Source of the DNA: Heminiphilus faecis
GTDB taxonomy: Bacteria > Bacteroidota > Bacteroidia > Bacteroidales > Muribaculaceae
NCBI RefSeq assembly: GCF_008728965.1
Contig: NZ_VSMC01000001.1
Coordinates: 59,511-123,510 of the forward strand
DNA length: 64,000 bases
Direction of reading: 5' to 3'
The notes under the pieces were generated by a model. That model did no database searches. It saw nothing but the letters and a program-made list of their open reading frames with translations, and was not told the origin of the DNA. The translations under genes and the position numbers were made by a program. Below, in pieces: positions 8,779 through 16,638 of the stretch. Positions within the stretch are counted from its first letter, which is position 1. Every line of letters starts with the position of its first letter.

Positions 8779-8786
8779 TAATTTTG
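8779..8786 (+). promoter_or_regulatory. Promoter -7 box of the GH3 gene
   Basis: TAATTTTG fits TAnnTTTG and lies 45 bases before the chosen ATG at 8832. No convincing -33 box is seen 19-21 bases upstream, so activation by another factor is possible. A TTG at 8784 that opens the reading frame lies inside this box and is not the start. Confidence 0.6.
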
Positions 8787-8831
8787 CAGTATAAACCAAC
8801 GGATTTTAACCCTAAACCATTGAATAAAATC

Positions 8832-11048
8832 ATGACATTAAGACATCTGGCCGCCGCCACAGCAGCTGTATGCGGCCTTTATGCCGCCGGTGCCGACAAA
8901 CCGGCTTACCTTGACGAATCATTACCGCTCGAACAACGCGTCGAAGACGCTCTGTCGCGCATGACCTTGGATGAGAAAATCGCCATGTGCCACGCCGAAG
9001 GCAAATTTGCCAGCGCGGGAGTGCCCCGGCTCGGCATACCCGACCTGTGGATGAGCGACGGTCCTCACGGAGTACGCGCCGAAATCAACTGGAACGACTG
9101 GGGAAGCGCAGGACACACCAACGACTCCATCACGGCGTTTCCGGCACTGACAGCACTCGCCGCCACATGGAACCCCGAACTATCGATGGCCTACGGCAAC
9201 GCTATCGGCGAAGAAGCGCTATACCGCGAGAAGGACATGATGCTCGGCCCCGGCGTAAACATATACCGCACACCACTTAACGGCCGCAACTTCGAGTACA
9301 TGGGCGAAGACCCGTATCTGGCCTCGGTTCTTGTCGTACCCTACATAAAGGGCATGCAACAGAACGGAGTATCGGCATGCGTCAAGCACTACGCGCTCAA
9401 CAATCAGGAACGCTGGCGCGGCCACATCAACGTAGAGCTTAGCGACCGTGCGCTCAACGAAATCTATCTGCCCGCTTTCAAAGCCGCGGTAGAGGATGGC
9501 GAAGTATGGTCGATCATGGGCTCATACAACAAGATACGCGGTCAGCACGCCTGCCACAACGACTTGATGCTCAACAAAATCCTAAAGGACGACTGGAAAT
9601 TTGACGGAGTAGTGGTGACCGACTGGGGCGGATGTCACGACACACGCGAAGCCGCACTCTACGGCCTTGACCTCGAGATGGGGTCATACACCAACGGCCT
9701 CACCTCCGAGAGCGCATTTACATATGACGATTACTACCTCGCCAATCCTTACAAAGAGATGCTTCAGAAAGGCGAAGTGCCCATGTCAACACTCGACGAC
9801 AAAGTGCGCCGTCTGCTGCGTCTTAACTTCCGCACGGCCATGAACCGCAACAAACCTTTCGGCTCGATACACTCACCCGAGCATTACGCTGTAGCAGAAG
9901 CCATAGGCGACGAAGCCATAGTGCTTCTGAAAAATGCCCCCGTCACCAAAAAAGGCGCTCCCCTGCTACCCATCGACCCCTCACGCTTCGGCTCGATACT
10001 CGTGGTGGGCGACAACGCGGTGCGCATGCTTAACGAAGGTGGAGGCTCCAGCGAGCTCAAGGTAAAAGACATGGTAAGCCCGCTAGACGGCATGAAATCC
10101 TTGTATGGCGACAAAGTAAAATTCGCACAAGGCTACAAGGCCGGACGCCCCATGTATGACGCAGTCGAAGAGATACCTCAGTCCGTGACCGACTCGCTGC
10201 GCGCCGAAGCGGTGGAGATGGCCCGCAACGCCGACCTCGTGGTTATATTCGGCGGTCTAAACAAGAACACCCGTCAGGACTGTGAAGCCGCCGACCGCAT
10301 AGAGTACGGCCTGCCTTTCGGACAGCCCGAACTTATCGCAGCCATCGAGGCCGTCAACCCCAACACCGTTGTAGTACTTCTTAGCGGAAACGCCGTGGAG
10401 ATGCCGTGGGAAGCAAAGATTCCTGCCATAGTGCAGGGATGGTATCTCGGCACGATGGGCGGACAATCGCTCGCTAATGTGCTAAGCGGCAAGGTTAATC
10501 CCTCCGGCAAGCTACCGTTCTCATTCCCGGTGAAACTCGAAGACTGCGGCGCCCACTCTTTCGGCGACATATGCTATCCCGGCGACAGCATCAACGAGAA
10601 GTATCTCGAAGACATACTCGTTGGCTATCGTTGGCACGACACCAAGAAAATAGCGCCGAAATACAGTTTCGGACACGGACTCAGCTACACCGACTTCACA
10701 TACGGCAAGGCCGAACTCTCATCCAAGACCATAGCTGCCGACGGATCCATAACCCTATCGATACCCGTCACCAATACGGGCAAAAGCGCAGGTAAAGAAG
10801 TGGTACAGCTGTATATAGGCGACGACAAAGCCTCGGTGTTCCGTCCGCTCAAAGAGCTGAAAGGCTTCAGCAAAATCAGCCTTGCTCCCGGCGAGACAAA
10901 GAACGTGACATTCACCATCACACCCGACGATCTTAAATTTTACGACGAAACGACGAAAGGCTGGATTGCCGAACCGGGCAAGTTCACGGCATACGTAGGT
11001 TCTTCGTCGACAGACATACGCGCCAAAGCCACATTTGACTACAAATAA
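8832..11048 (+). CDS. Secreted glycoside hydrolase family 3 (beta-glucosidase-like)
   Basis: A 738-residue enzyme with an N-terminal signal peptide (MTLRHLAAATAAVCGLYAAG), so it is periplasmic or surface-exposed. GH3 features appear in order: RLGIPDLWMSDGPHG near residue 65, GPGVNIYRTPLNGRNFEYMGEDP, KHYALNNQE, and VVVTDWGG with the probable nucleophile Asp264. The alpha/beta sandwich domain follows, and a C-terminal fibronectin III-like domain (KEVVQLYIGD, FRPLKELKGF) ends the protein. GH3 enzymes remove non-reducing beta-linked sugars such as glucose or xylose; the exact substrate cannot be told from sequence. It stands alone, with its own promoter box and no SusCD partner next to it. Confidence 0.92.
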   Translation: MTLRHLAAATAAVCGLYAAGADKPAYLDESLPLEQRVEDALSRMTLDEKIAMCHAEGKFASAGVPRLGIPDLWMSDGPHGVRAEINWNDWGSAGHTNDSITAFPALTALAATWNPELSMAYGNAIGEEALYREKDMMLGPGVNIYRTPLNGRNFEYMGEDPYLASVLVVPYIKGMQQNGVSACVKHYALNNQERWRGHINVELSDRALNEIYLPAFKAAVEDGEVWSIMGSYNKIRGQHACHNDLMLNKILKDDWKFDGVVVTDWGGCHDTREAALYGLDLEMGSYTNGLTSESAFTYDDYYLANPYKEMLQKGEVPMSTLDDKVRRLLRLNFRTAMNRNKPFGSIHSPEHYAVAEAIGDEAIVLLKNAPVTKKGAPLLPIDPSRFGSILVVGDNAVRMLNEGGGSSELKVKDMVSPLDGMKSLYGDKVKFAQGYKAGRPMYDAVEEIPQSVTDSLRAEAVEMARNADLVVIFGGLNKNTRQDCEAADRIEYGLPFGQPELIAAIEAVNPNTVVVLLSGNAVEMPWEAKIPAIVQGWYLGTMGGQSLANVLSGKVNPSGKLPFSFPVKLEDCGAHSFGDICYPGDSINEKYLEDILVGYRWHDTKKIAPKYSFGHGLSYTDFTYGKAELSSKTIAADGSITLSIPVTNTGKSAGKEVVQLYIGDDKASVFRPLKELKGFSKISLAPGETKNVTFTITPDDLKFYDETTKGWIAEPGKFTAYVGSSSTDIRAKATFDYK

Positions 11049-11070
11049 AACTATACTTGACCTGTCCGTT

Positions 11071-11102
11071 GCCGTCTACTTCATAAACACGAAGTAGACG
11101 GC
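11071..11102. terminator. Hairpin between convergent GH3 and DUF486 genes
   Basis: GCCGTCTACTTC (11071-11082) and GAAGTAGACGGC (11091-11102) form a perfect 12-bp stem with an eight-base loop. It includes the last codons and stop of the minus-strand DUF486 gene and starts 22 bases after the GH3 stop. Neither side has a T-run, so it is a weak terminator or a 3' end stabilising structure. Confidence 0.5.
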
Positions 11103-11447
11103 AAGGATAAGGCATACAAAGGCGGCAAGATGGTTCCAGTGCAGAGCCTCGCCCTTGAAAAACACTACTGTAAACAGAGTGAACACCACAAGAGTTATAA
11201 CCTCCTGAATAACCTTCAGCTGCATAAGCGAGAACGCGCCGCCATTGCCCTCGAAACCCATGCGGTTGGCCGGTACCTGAAAAAAGTATTCAGCCAACGC
11301 TATGCCCCAAGACAAAAGCACAACTATATAAAGAGGCGTGTTGTCGGTTATAACTTTCATATCCTGCAACTTCAGATGGCCATACCATGCAAACGTCATA
11401 AAAACATTGGCCACGACCAACAGCAATATTGTCAACCAGCCGTTCAT
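11076..11447 (-). CDS. DUF486 small multidrug-transporter-like membrane protein
   Basis: A 123-residue protein with four hydrophobic segments (about residues 5-22, 38-56, 78-97 and 103-121). It matches DUF486 (COG3169), a distant member of the drug/metabolite transporter group: AWYGHLKL near the N terminus and [11 protein letters not shown] in the middle are family-typical. Its substrate is unknown. The ATG overlaps the stop of the acetyltransferase gene by four bases (ATGA), so translation is probably coupled. Its own stop codon lies inside a perfect hairpin. Confidence 0.85.
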   Translation of the reverse strand: MNGWLTILLLVVANVFMTFAWYGHLKLQDMKVITDNTPLYIVVLLSWGIALAEYFFQVPANRMGFEGNGGAFSLMQLKVIQEVITLVVFTLFTVVFFKGEALHWNHLAAFVCLILAVYFVFMK

Positions 11448-12097
11448 ACCAGAGCGAGTTTTTCCTGTATAAGTTCAAAAAATCTTGTCAGATGAGAGCC
11501 GTCGACAAATGCATGGTCGACATACACCGAATAGGGCATGACCATACGGCCGCCCTCGCGCGTCACCGCCTTGCCCATAGTGCTTAACGGATGCGAGCAA
11601 GCCTGACCGCCGCCGGCCACGGTATAAGTGATTGACGTGAAATAAAGTTTAGGTACGGCACTCATATGTATCACCCCGTAGTCGTCATCAGCCGACATGC
11701 GCTCCTCTACACCATAAGGATTATCATCGGGCGATATCGATGATATAATACGGGTAGCTTCAGTACAGAACCCTTCAAAGTCAGCCACATAGGGTATTCT
11801 TACCGTAACAAACGAGCGCCCCGCCACTGCTATGGGCGTAATTATGTCGATACTGTCATACAGCACCGGACGCCCCTCGCGGTCTATACGGTAACGTAGC
11901 GCCTCAACCTCGTTGGCCGCACATAGCACGGCATAAAGATAACGCAGAAAAAACGAGCTGCCGTCAGCCTTGCTGCGACGGAAAGCATCAGTACAGTCAA
12001 GCTCGGTAGTCACGGCATACCACGAACTGACATAACCGCGGAAAAACATGTAGTTGTCGCGTCGTTGCCAATTGTCGATATCGACGATAGTTTTCAT
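11444..12097 (-). CDS. Chloramphenicol acetyltransferase-fold protein
   Basis: A 217-residue CatA-type acyltransferase. The catalytic H-x3-DG motif is present as HAFVDG, with His195, followed by [11 protein letters not shown] as in chloramphenicol acetyltransferases; [10 protein letters not shown] near the N terminus is also family-like. CatA enzymes transfer acetyl from acetyl-CoA to the 3-hydroxyl of chloramphenicol, but many chromosomal Bacteroidetes relatives have unknown acceptors. A resistance role therefore should not be assumed. It is the first gene of a two-gene unit with the DUF486 protein and has a promoter box at 12117-12124. Confidence 0.85.
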   Translation of the reverse strand: MKTIVDIDNWQRRDNYMFFRGYVSSWYAVTTELDCTDAFRRSKADGSSFFLRYLYAVLCAANEVEALRYRIDREGRPVLYDSIDIITPIAVAGRSFVTVRIPYVADFEGFCTEATRIISSISPDDNPYGVEERMSADDDYGVIHMSAVPKLYFTSITYTVAGGGQACSHPLSTMGKAVTREGGRMVMPYSVYVDHAFVDGSHLTRFFELIQEKLALV

Positions 12098-12116
12098 AAT
12101 CCATTATTTTGAGCTG

Positions 12117-12124
12117 CAAAATTA
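12117..12124 (-). promoter_or_regulatory. Minus-strand promoter box for the acetyltransferase
   Basis: CAAAATTA reads TAATTTTG on the minus strand, matching TAnnTTTG. It lies 20 bases upstream of the ATG at 12097, giving a short leader. No clear TTTG was found at the expected -33 distance. Confidence 0.6.
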
Positions 12125-12228
12125 CAAAAAACTTATGTTTCTCACACATTGCTTGTCCAAATGGCTCTCCAAATCAAGCAGTTTGCTTATAATCCGATTG
12201 GGATGTCGGCATAATTACTAAAATTTTA

Positions 12229-12236
12229 TAACTTTG
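12229..12236 (+). promoter_or_regulatory. Promoter -7 box of the TPR regulator
   Basis: TAACTTTG fits TAnnTTTG and lies 45 bases before the ATG at 12281. The expected -33 position reads GTCG, so the -33 box is poor. The intergenic space is shared with the divergent acetyltransferase promoter. Confidence 0.6.
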
Positions 12237-12280
12237 CGAAAGCAAAAACCGACAATAATACTGCGCCAATCATATCATCT

Positions 12281-14050
12281 ATGGACACCAGTTCACACAA
12301 CGCGGCCATATCTACCGGCAGCCGCCACATAATCAGCTTGTTGAGCCGACTGTATATACTTATATCGCTTTCGCTGATCTTTAGCATGTCATCTTGCTAC
12401 AACCATGTAGAAAACAAAGCGCTCGACCACGCCGAGGCCTTAATGGAGACACACCCCGACTCCGCTATGGCCATACTGGAAACGATTGATCAGGCGACTC
12501 TGTACTCAAAGCCCGCTCAGGCACGCTACGCCCTGCTTATGTCCATGGCGCTGGACAAAAACTACATCGACACTACCGACTTCAAAGTGCTGCAGCCGGC
12601 AATCGACTACTATCTCAGCAAAGGCACCCCCAACGAAAAACTCCGCACATACTACTACCAAGGCCGCATATTTCAGAATCAAGGCGACCGTGACAATGCC
12701 CTCAACACATTTGCCAAAGCCATTGACGTAGCCCCTCAATGCTCCGACTCATTAGTTATAGCACGAACCTATGTCTCTCTGGGCTATCTTTATCATGACT
12801 TCTACCATTTCGACAGCTATACCGACAACTATTTAAAGGCAGCCGATACATACAAAGGCGTGTCACGCAAAGATTATGAATTTGATTGCCTGCTAAATGC
12901 CTTGAATGGTACCATTATACTAAGTGACAAGTCAAGGGCCGATAGCATTTTAAATCTATGCACCGGTTTCGATGAACTAAGCGAAGAGCAACGCTATTTG
13001 CTAAAAGACTACATGTTATCATACACTATTGAATTTGGCTCCGATGATGAAATAAGAAAAGCAATAGACTATCATGTCAATTTACTTGAGTTAGATACAA
13101 ATGCGGTAATGAATCTTGCCCTCGCATATAATAAACTGGGTGACAACGATAAAGCAAGGCAAATGCTTAATCATGTAAATAAAAGCGGTATTGAATATGA
13201 CACACTTAAATACCAAGCCATATCCTGCACTGTTTATAAAGATATAGGCAATTATAAAGAGGCCCTGTCAACATACTTCGATTTTAATCGTATAACAAAT
13301 TCTATAGATGCGCTTAAATTCAATCAAACAGTACGCTCCATTGAAGAGAAGAATCAGATAGAGCTAAAAGCTCAGGCCGATGCCGAATTAAAATCACGCA
13401 TCATATGGATGTGTATCGGCGGCATCATAATTTTGACTCTGGGCATATTCATACTACTATTGATTGTGCGTAACAACAGGACCAAAAAGGAACTCGCACT
13501 TCATAAAGCAAGGACAACAGCACTGGAGAATGAGCGACTAAAATCGGAGCGAGATAAAAAAGCACTTGAGGCGGAGAACCTCACACATCGAGTCGAGCAA
13601 CTCGAAAATGAGAGTGAAAACCTGAAGCAACTCCTTGAGTCGCAACAAGAGCTGCCGCAGGAGATACGCGACGTCATACGTATACGCATCGAGATGCTAA
13701 ACTCGCTGCTGGCCGGGTATATTACCGACAATGATCAATACATCAAGCCTTATGACGCTTGGGTAAGGGAGCTGACCGACGACACCGACGGCTTCATGGA
13801 CAACAACCGGCAGGCCTTTCAGGTGTCGCATCCTCGCTTCATACAATACTTCGAAGACCACGGCCTTACTATAAAGGAGATTAATTACGTATGTCTTTAC
13901 GCGATAGGCTTACGGGGCAAAGAGGTCGGCAATTATATGAAGAAACGCAGTTATGTCAACATAAGCAGCGCCATCCGCAAAAAACTCGGCATTGACAAGC
14001 ATGAAACCAACATAGGCATCTATGTACGTAAACTTCTTAAAGAATTATGA
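12281..14050 (+). CDS. Membrane-spanning TPR sensor with cytoplasmic HTH domain
   Basis: A 589-residue regulator. The N terminus is a lipoprotein-like signal (FSMSSC, Cys39). Residues about 45-360 form TPR-like helical repeats that should lie in the periplasm. A single membrane helix (about 374-396), a charged coiled coil (about 400-460) and a C-terminal LuxR/GerE-like helix-turn-helix (about 520-586, LTIKEINYVCLYAIGLRGKE) follow. This is a common Bacteroidetes one-component design that links an envelope signal to transcription. It sits directly upstream of the peptide cluster, same strand, and is its likely regulator (inference). The TPR part is AT-rich (12901-12960 is 22/60 GC), while the HTH part is not (13741-13800 is 34/60), which suggests the sensor half was exchanged. 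Confidence 0.8.
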   Translation: MDTSSHNAAISTGSRHIISLLSRLYILISLSLIFSMSSCYNHVENKALDHAEALMETHPDSAMAILETIDQATLYSKPAQARYALLMSMALDKNYIDTTDFKVLQPAIDYYLSKGTPNEKLRTYYYQGRIFQNQGDRDNALNTFAKAIDVAPQCSDSLVIARTYVSLGYLYHDFYHFDSYTDNYLKAADTYKGVSRKDYEFDCLLNALNGTIILSDKSRADSILNLCTGFDELSEEQRYLLKDYMLSYTIEFGSDDEIRKAIDYHVNLLELDTNAVMNLALAYNKLGDNDKARQMLNHVNKSGIEYDTLKYQAISCTVYKDIGNYKEALSTYFDFNRITNSIDALKFNQTVRSIEEKNQIELKAQADAELKSRIIWMCIGGIIILTLGIFILLLIVRNNRTKKELALHKARTTALENERLKSERDKKALEAENLTHRVEQLENESENLKQLLESQQELPQEIRDVIRIRIEMLNSLLAGYITDNDQYIKPYDAWVRELTDDTDGFMDNNRQAFQVSHPRFIQYFEDHGLTIKEINYVCLYAIGLRGKEVGNYMKKRSYVNISSAIRKKLGIDKHETNIGIYVRKLLKEL

Positions 14051-14154
14051 AAGTCGGCGGAACATTGCGCCGAAACAAAATCACACCTTGAATATATTTC
14101 GCTTATAGTCAGCAGATAAGCGCGAGAAAATTTTTCAAAACATGAAAGTTTTGT

Positions 14155-14187
14155 TTTGGAGAGTGAAAGTCTGTCATCGTAATTTTG
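14155..14187 (+). promoter_or_regulatory. Promoter of the peptide operon
   Basis: TTTG at 14155-14158, a 21-base spacer and TAATTTTG at 14180-14187 give a full Bacteroidetes promoter 28 bases before the ATG at 14215. No other consensus promoter was noticed before 22563, so this one probably drives 14215-22548. A small inverted repeat (CGCTTAT, 14100-14106, and ATAAGCG, 14116-14122) lies upstream and may end the regulator transcript or bind a factor. Confidence 0.8.
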
Positions 14188-14214
14188 CATTGTTAAATCA
14201 ATCAAAACCCAACA

Positions 14215-14583
14215 ATGAAAAAGATTTTATCACTTATTCTCGTAATGATAGCATTCTCTCTCCCGTCAATCGCTGAGGAAACTGATGCTAACTCTTCCCT
14301 GAAATTGTTAAATTTGGAAGTACGACGGAAAAACAACCACCCATCAAAAGTTCATCGTGCTCCTATGCGTATTCCAACAGAAGCATATTATGATGAAGAG
14401 AGCCGGACCATCAATATATGTTATAACGGTGACACTGACGGAGAGGTATACCTCTACTTAAATGAAAACATGGTAGGATATGACTCTGAAATAAACACCT
14501 CGTTCCCAATATCGTCTTCCGGACTATACCGTATTGAAATTATCACTGAGTCATGGATAGCCCATGGCGAAATCCAACTGTAA
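14215..14583 (+). CDS. DUF3244 secreted protein
   Basis: A 122-residue protein with a signal peptide (about residues 1-20, ending SIAEE) and a mature beta-rich domain. The pattern PTEAYYDEESRTINICYNG followed by GEVYLYLNENMVGYDSEIN matches DUF3244, small periplasmic or surface proteins found in Bacteroidales beside TPR/HTH regulators. Function is not known. It is the first gene after the operon promoter, 40 bases before the radical SAM gene. It could be a signal reporter for the regulator, a chaperone for the peptide or an immunity protein; the sequence does not decide. Confidence 0.8.
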   Translation: MKKILSLILVMIAFSLPSIAEETDANSSLKLLNLEVRRKNNHPSKVHRAPMRIPTEAYYDEESRTINICYNGDTDGEVYLYLNENMVGYDSEINTSFPISSSGLYRIEIITESWIAHGEIQL

Positions 14584-14622
14584 CAAACCATCTTAGTAAT
14601 CCATTAACTTAAATACACATAC

Positions 14623-15900
14623 ATGGCTACATGGTCCAAATATAGCTTTTTATTCAGAAAAGGAGGTCATCACTTCTTGTATAGCTCTCTATCCAATAGC
14701 TTTGCTTTATTGGACTCAGATACATATGGCACCCTACTTAAACTTCGCGATGGCAATCAAGCGGTAGAGATTGACAGTGAAGTCATGTCCACTCTCAACC
14801 AAATGCAAGTTGTAAATGTAGATGAAGATATGGTTCTAAATCAAATACGTTTTATATCCCAGCAACGTAAATTCAACCATGAAAGCTTACATCTGACAAT
14901 AAATCCTACATTATCTTGTAATTTTGATTGTCCTTATTGCTTCGAAGCCAGTCATCCCAACAGCTTCATGACTGACGAGGTAGAGAATAATATCGTATCT
15001 TTTGTAGAGCACAAGGATAGCTTGAAACATTTAAGTATCATGTGGTTTGGAGGCGAACCTCTACTCGGATTCAGAAGAATACAAAGTCTGACAAAAAGAC
15101 TAATCGATATAGTACCAAGCTATTCCGCATCTATGATTTCAAAAGGGTATCTACTGACTCCTGACGTAGTATCGTGTCTGGAGGAGTTAAAGATATCCAT
15201 GATCCAGATTACATTGGATGGATTAGCTGACTCTCACGACAAAAAGCGATGCCTCAAATCAGGAGCACCTACATTTGACAGGATTATCCGTAATATATCA
15301 TATTGCATTGAGAATGCGCCATCCGTACGCATTGTGATTCGAGTCAATATTGACGCCAATAACATGGATGACTACCTTATGGTTTATGATTATTTTGTTT
15401 CTAAAGGCATAAAATGCGTAGATGTAGTCCCGGGATTCATTGTTGATAGAGAGCACGATATACCGACCTGCGCATTTAACAATAAACAGATTGTCAATTT
15501 TATGTGCACTCTTTTCCATAATCATCACATCAAGCCTATATCATTTTTCCCATCCATAATGAGAAATAGCTGTAGCGCCCGAAATATCAATTCCTTAGTC
15601 ATCGGTCCGGAGGGTGAGCTTTACAAATGTTGGGAAGAAGTAGGTCGTAAAGAGTATGTTGTCGGAAATCTGGCAGACACCTCATATAACAGAGAGTTAA
15701 TGCTCAAATACACTACAGGCATCGACCAATTAGATGATAATAAATGTGTGGATTGCGGTTTACTTCCTATTTGTGACGGCGGTTGTCCACGCGTCAGAAT
15801 GTTAAACAAATATGAAGGACGACATCTTGAAACATGTCACCTATTGAAAGATGGTATGGACGAACTTTTATATTGTCATTATCTATCCAAAAATAACTAA
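14623..15900 (+). CDS. Radical SAM/SPASM peptide maturase
   Basis: A 425-residue enzyme. The N-terminal 90 residues resemble the leader-binding region of peptide maturases. The radical SAM motif C-x3-C-x2-C is CNFDCPYC (Cys99, Cys103, Cys106), followed by FE as in SPASM peptide maturases, then the GGEP motif (WFGGEPLLG). The C-terminal SPASM region has CVDCGLLPICDGGC (Cys375, 378, 384, 388) and Cys405, enough for auxiliary iron-sulfur clusters. Such enzymes use S-adenosylmethionine to make thioether, C-C or epimer changes in a precursor peptide. The substrate is most probably the double-glycine peptide at 16332, two genes downstream (inference). The gene is AT-rich: 15361-15420 has 18/60 GC. 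Confidence 0.9.
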   Translation: MATWSKYSFLFRKGGHHFLYSSLSNSFALLDSDTYGTLLKLRDGNQAVEIDSEVMSTLNQMQVVNVDEDMVLNQIRFISQQRKFNHESLHLTINPTLSCNFDCPYCFEASHPNSFMTDEVENNIVSFVEHKDSLKHLSIMWFGGEPLLGFRRIQSLTKRLIDIVPSYSASMISKGYLLTPDVVSCLEELKISMIQITLDGLADSHDKKRCLKSGAPTFDRIIRNISYCIENAPSVRIVIRVNIDANNMDDYLMVYDYFVSKGIKCVDVVPGFIVDREHDIPTCAFNNKQIVNFMCTLFHNHHIKPISFFPSIMRNSCSARNINSLVIGPEGELYKCWEEVGRKEYVVGNLADTSYNRELMLKYTTGIDQLDDNKCVDCGLLPICDGGCPRVRMLNKYEGRHLETCHLLKDGMDELLYCHYLSKNN

Positions 15901-15901
15901 T

Positions 15902-16354
15902 ATGAATAAACTAATTATCGGCATCCTTAGCATCCTCGTCTTTATACCAGTGAAATCAGCCGGACAAAGCGTAGAAATGCCTTCTACTCCACAAAACCAA
16001 TGGGTATTCATAATCACATCAATAAAGGACTCAATATCTCAAGAAGCCGTACCGGCGGAGTTCAAACTGATGAATGCATCAGATTCAACAGTTGTAACTA
16101 AAGGAGAATCCTCTTATGAAAGCTGGACTTCCGACGACGGAGTTCACGACATGGAACGCATCGTATTTGTTATTCCCGATTTCAGGACCAAATACATATT
16201 GAACCTAAACAATAAATACTATCAACGCAAATCAGTCGTTTTTGACTTTTCCGATAAAATGACATTGGAAACTCCGATGAAAGATAGAGAACTAAAAATA
16301 GGGCCCATTTTTCTAACTAAAAAACAAAACAATGAACAGAATCAAATTAATTGA
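15902..16354 (+). CDS. Small secreted protein resembling the barrel protein's N-terminal domain
   Basis: A 150-residue protein with a signal peptide (about residues 1-20). It starts one base after the maturase stop, so translation is coupled. Its mature part lines up by eye with residues about 28-125 of the outer-membrane protein encoded at 16639. SISQEAVPAEFKLMNASDST parallels VTKEALVGSRIDLLSTNDSS, and LKIGPIFLTKK parallels LNLGNIYLKRK at the end of the domain. That domain is carboxypeptidase-regulatory-like, a beta-sandwich found in front of TonB-dependent barrels. A free copy could be a chaperone, a plug or a peptide-binding protein for export or immunity. It has no close match I recognise by name. 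Confidence 0.75.
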   Translation: MNKLIIGILSILVFIPVKSAGQSVEMPSTPQNQWVFIITSIKDSISQEAVPAEFKLMNASDSTVVTKGESSYESWTSDDGVHDMERIVFVIPDFRTKYILNLNNKYYQRKSVVFDFSDKMTLETPMKDRELKIGPIFLTKKQNNEQNQIN

Positions 16355-16526
16355 AGCACCTCAAATGATCGAAATGACCCGTGAGGAAACTGACCGCATT
16401 CTAGGAGGGTGGTCATGCCAGACTTATACCACATTTTGGTATAAATCTAATGAATGTCGTGAGTACTACAAACATGGCAATGGACAATGCTTGAATGGGA
16501 ATAACTACTGCGGAAAATACACTTAA
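16332..16526 (+). CDS. Double-glycine leader precursor peptide (RiPP or bacteriocin-like)
   Basis: A 64-residue peptide. Residues 1-26 are an amphipathic leader rich in Glu, Met and Ile that ends ETDRILGG, a typical C39 double-glycine cleavage site. The 38-residue core starts WSCQTYTTFWYK and is rich in aromatics, Asn and Gly, with four Cys (core positions 3, 16, 27 and 34). The start overlaps the upstream gene by 23 bases, so translation is coupled. A hairpin follows at 16565-16608. The radical SAM maturase and the C39 exporter in the same operon are the expected modifying and exporting partners. The mature product could be an antibacterial or a signal; neither is shown by the sequence. Confidence 0.87.
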   Translation: MNRIKLIEAPQMIEMTREETDRILGGWSCQTYTTFWYKSNECREYYKHGNGQCLNGNNYCGKYT

Positions 16527-16564
16527 CCATTTAGCTATTGTCTGATAGCAGTCTCAGCATCTTG

Positions 16565-16608
16565 TCGAGGCCACATAATTATATATTACTTAGAACATGT
16601 GGTCTCGA
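16565..16608 (+). promoter_or_regulatory. Long hairpin between precursor and barrel gene
   Basis: TCGAGGCCACAT (16565-16576) and ATGTGGTCTCGA (16597-16608) pair over 12 bp with one G-U pair and a 20-base AT-rich loop. It sits 39 bases after the precursor stop. It lacks a strong T-run, so it is more likely to stabilise the 3' end of a precursor transcript or partly stop transcription than to be a full terminator. It would give more precursor than exporter mRNA. It also buries an upstream in-frame ATG at 16597. Confidence 0.6.
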
Positions 16609-16638
16609 TTTCCAAATTTAAAAATTATAATAAATTAT

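Noticed and set aside
8784-8831. Upstream TTG start for the GH3 gene
   Set aside because: The TTG is inside the TAATTTTG box. ATG 8832 gives a clean signal peptide.
11444-12097. Acquired antibiotic resistance gene
   Set aside because: The protein has the CAT active-site motif, but the gene sits in ordinary chromosomal context with no mobile element. The acceptor is unknown, so resistance is not claimed.
16597-16638. Upstream ATG for the barrel protein
   Set aside because: It lies within the 3' arm of the hairpin and would add residues before the signal peptide. ATG 16639 fits better.
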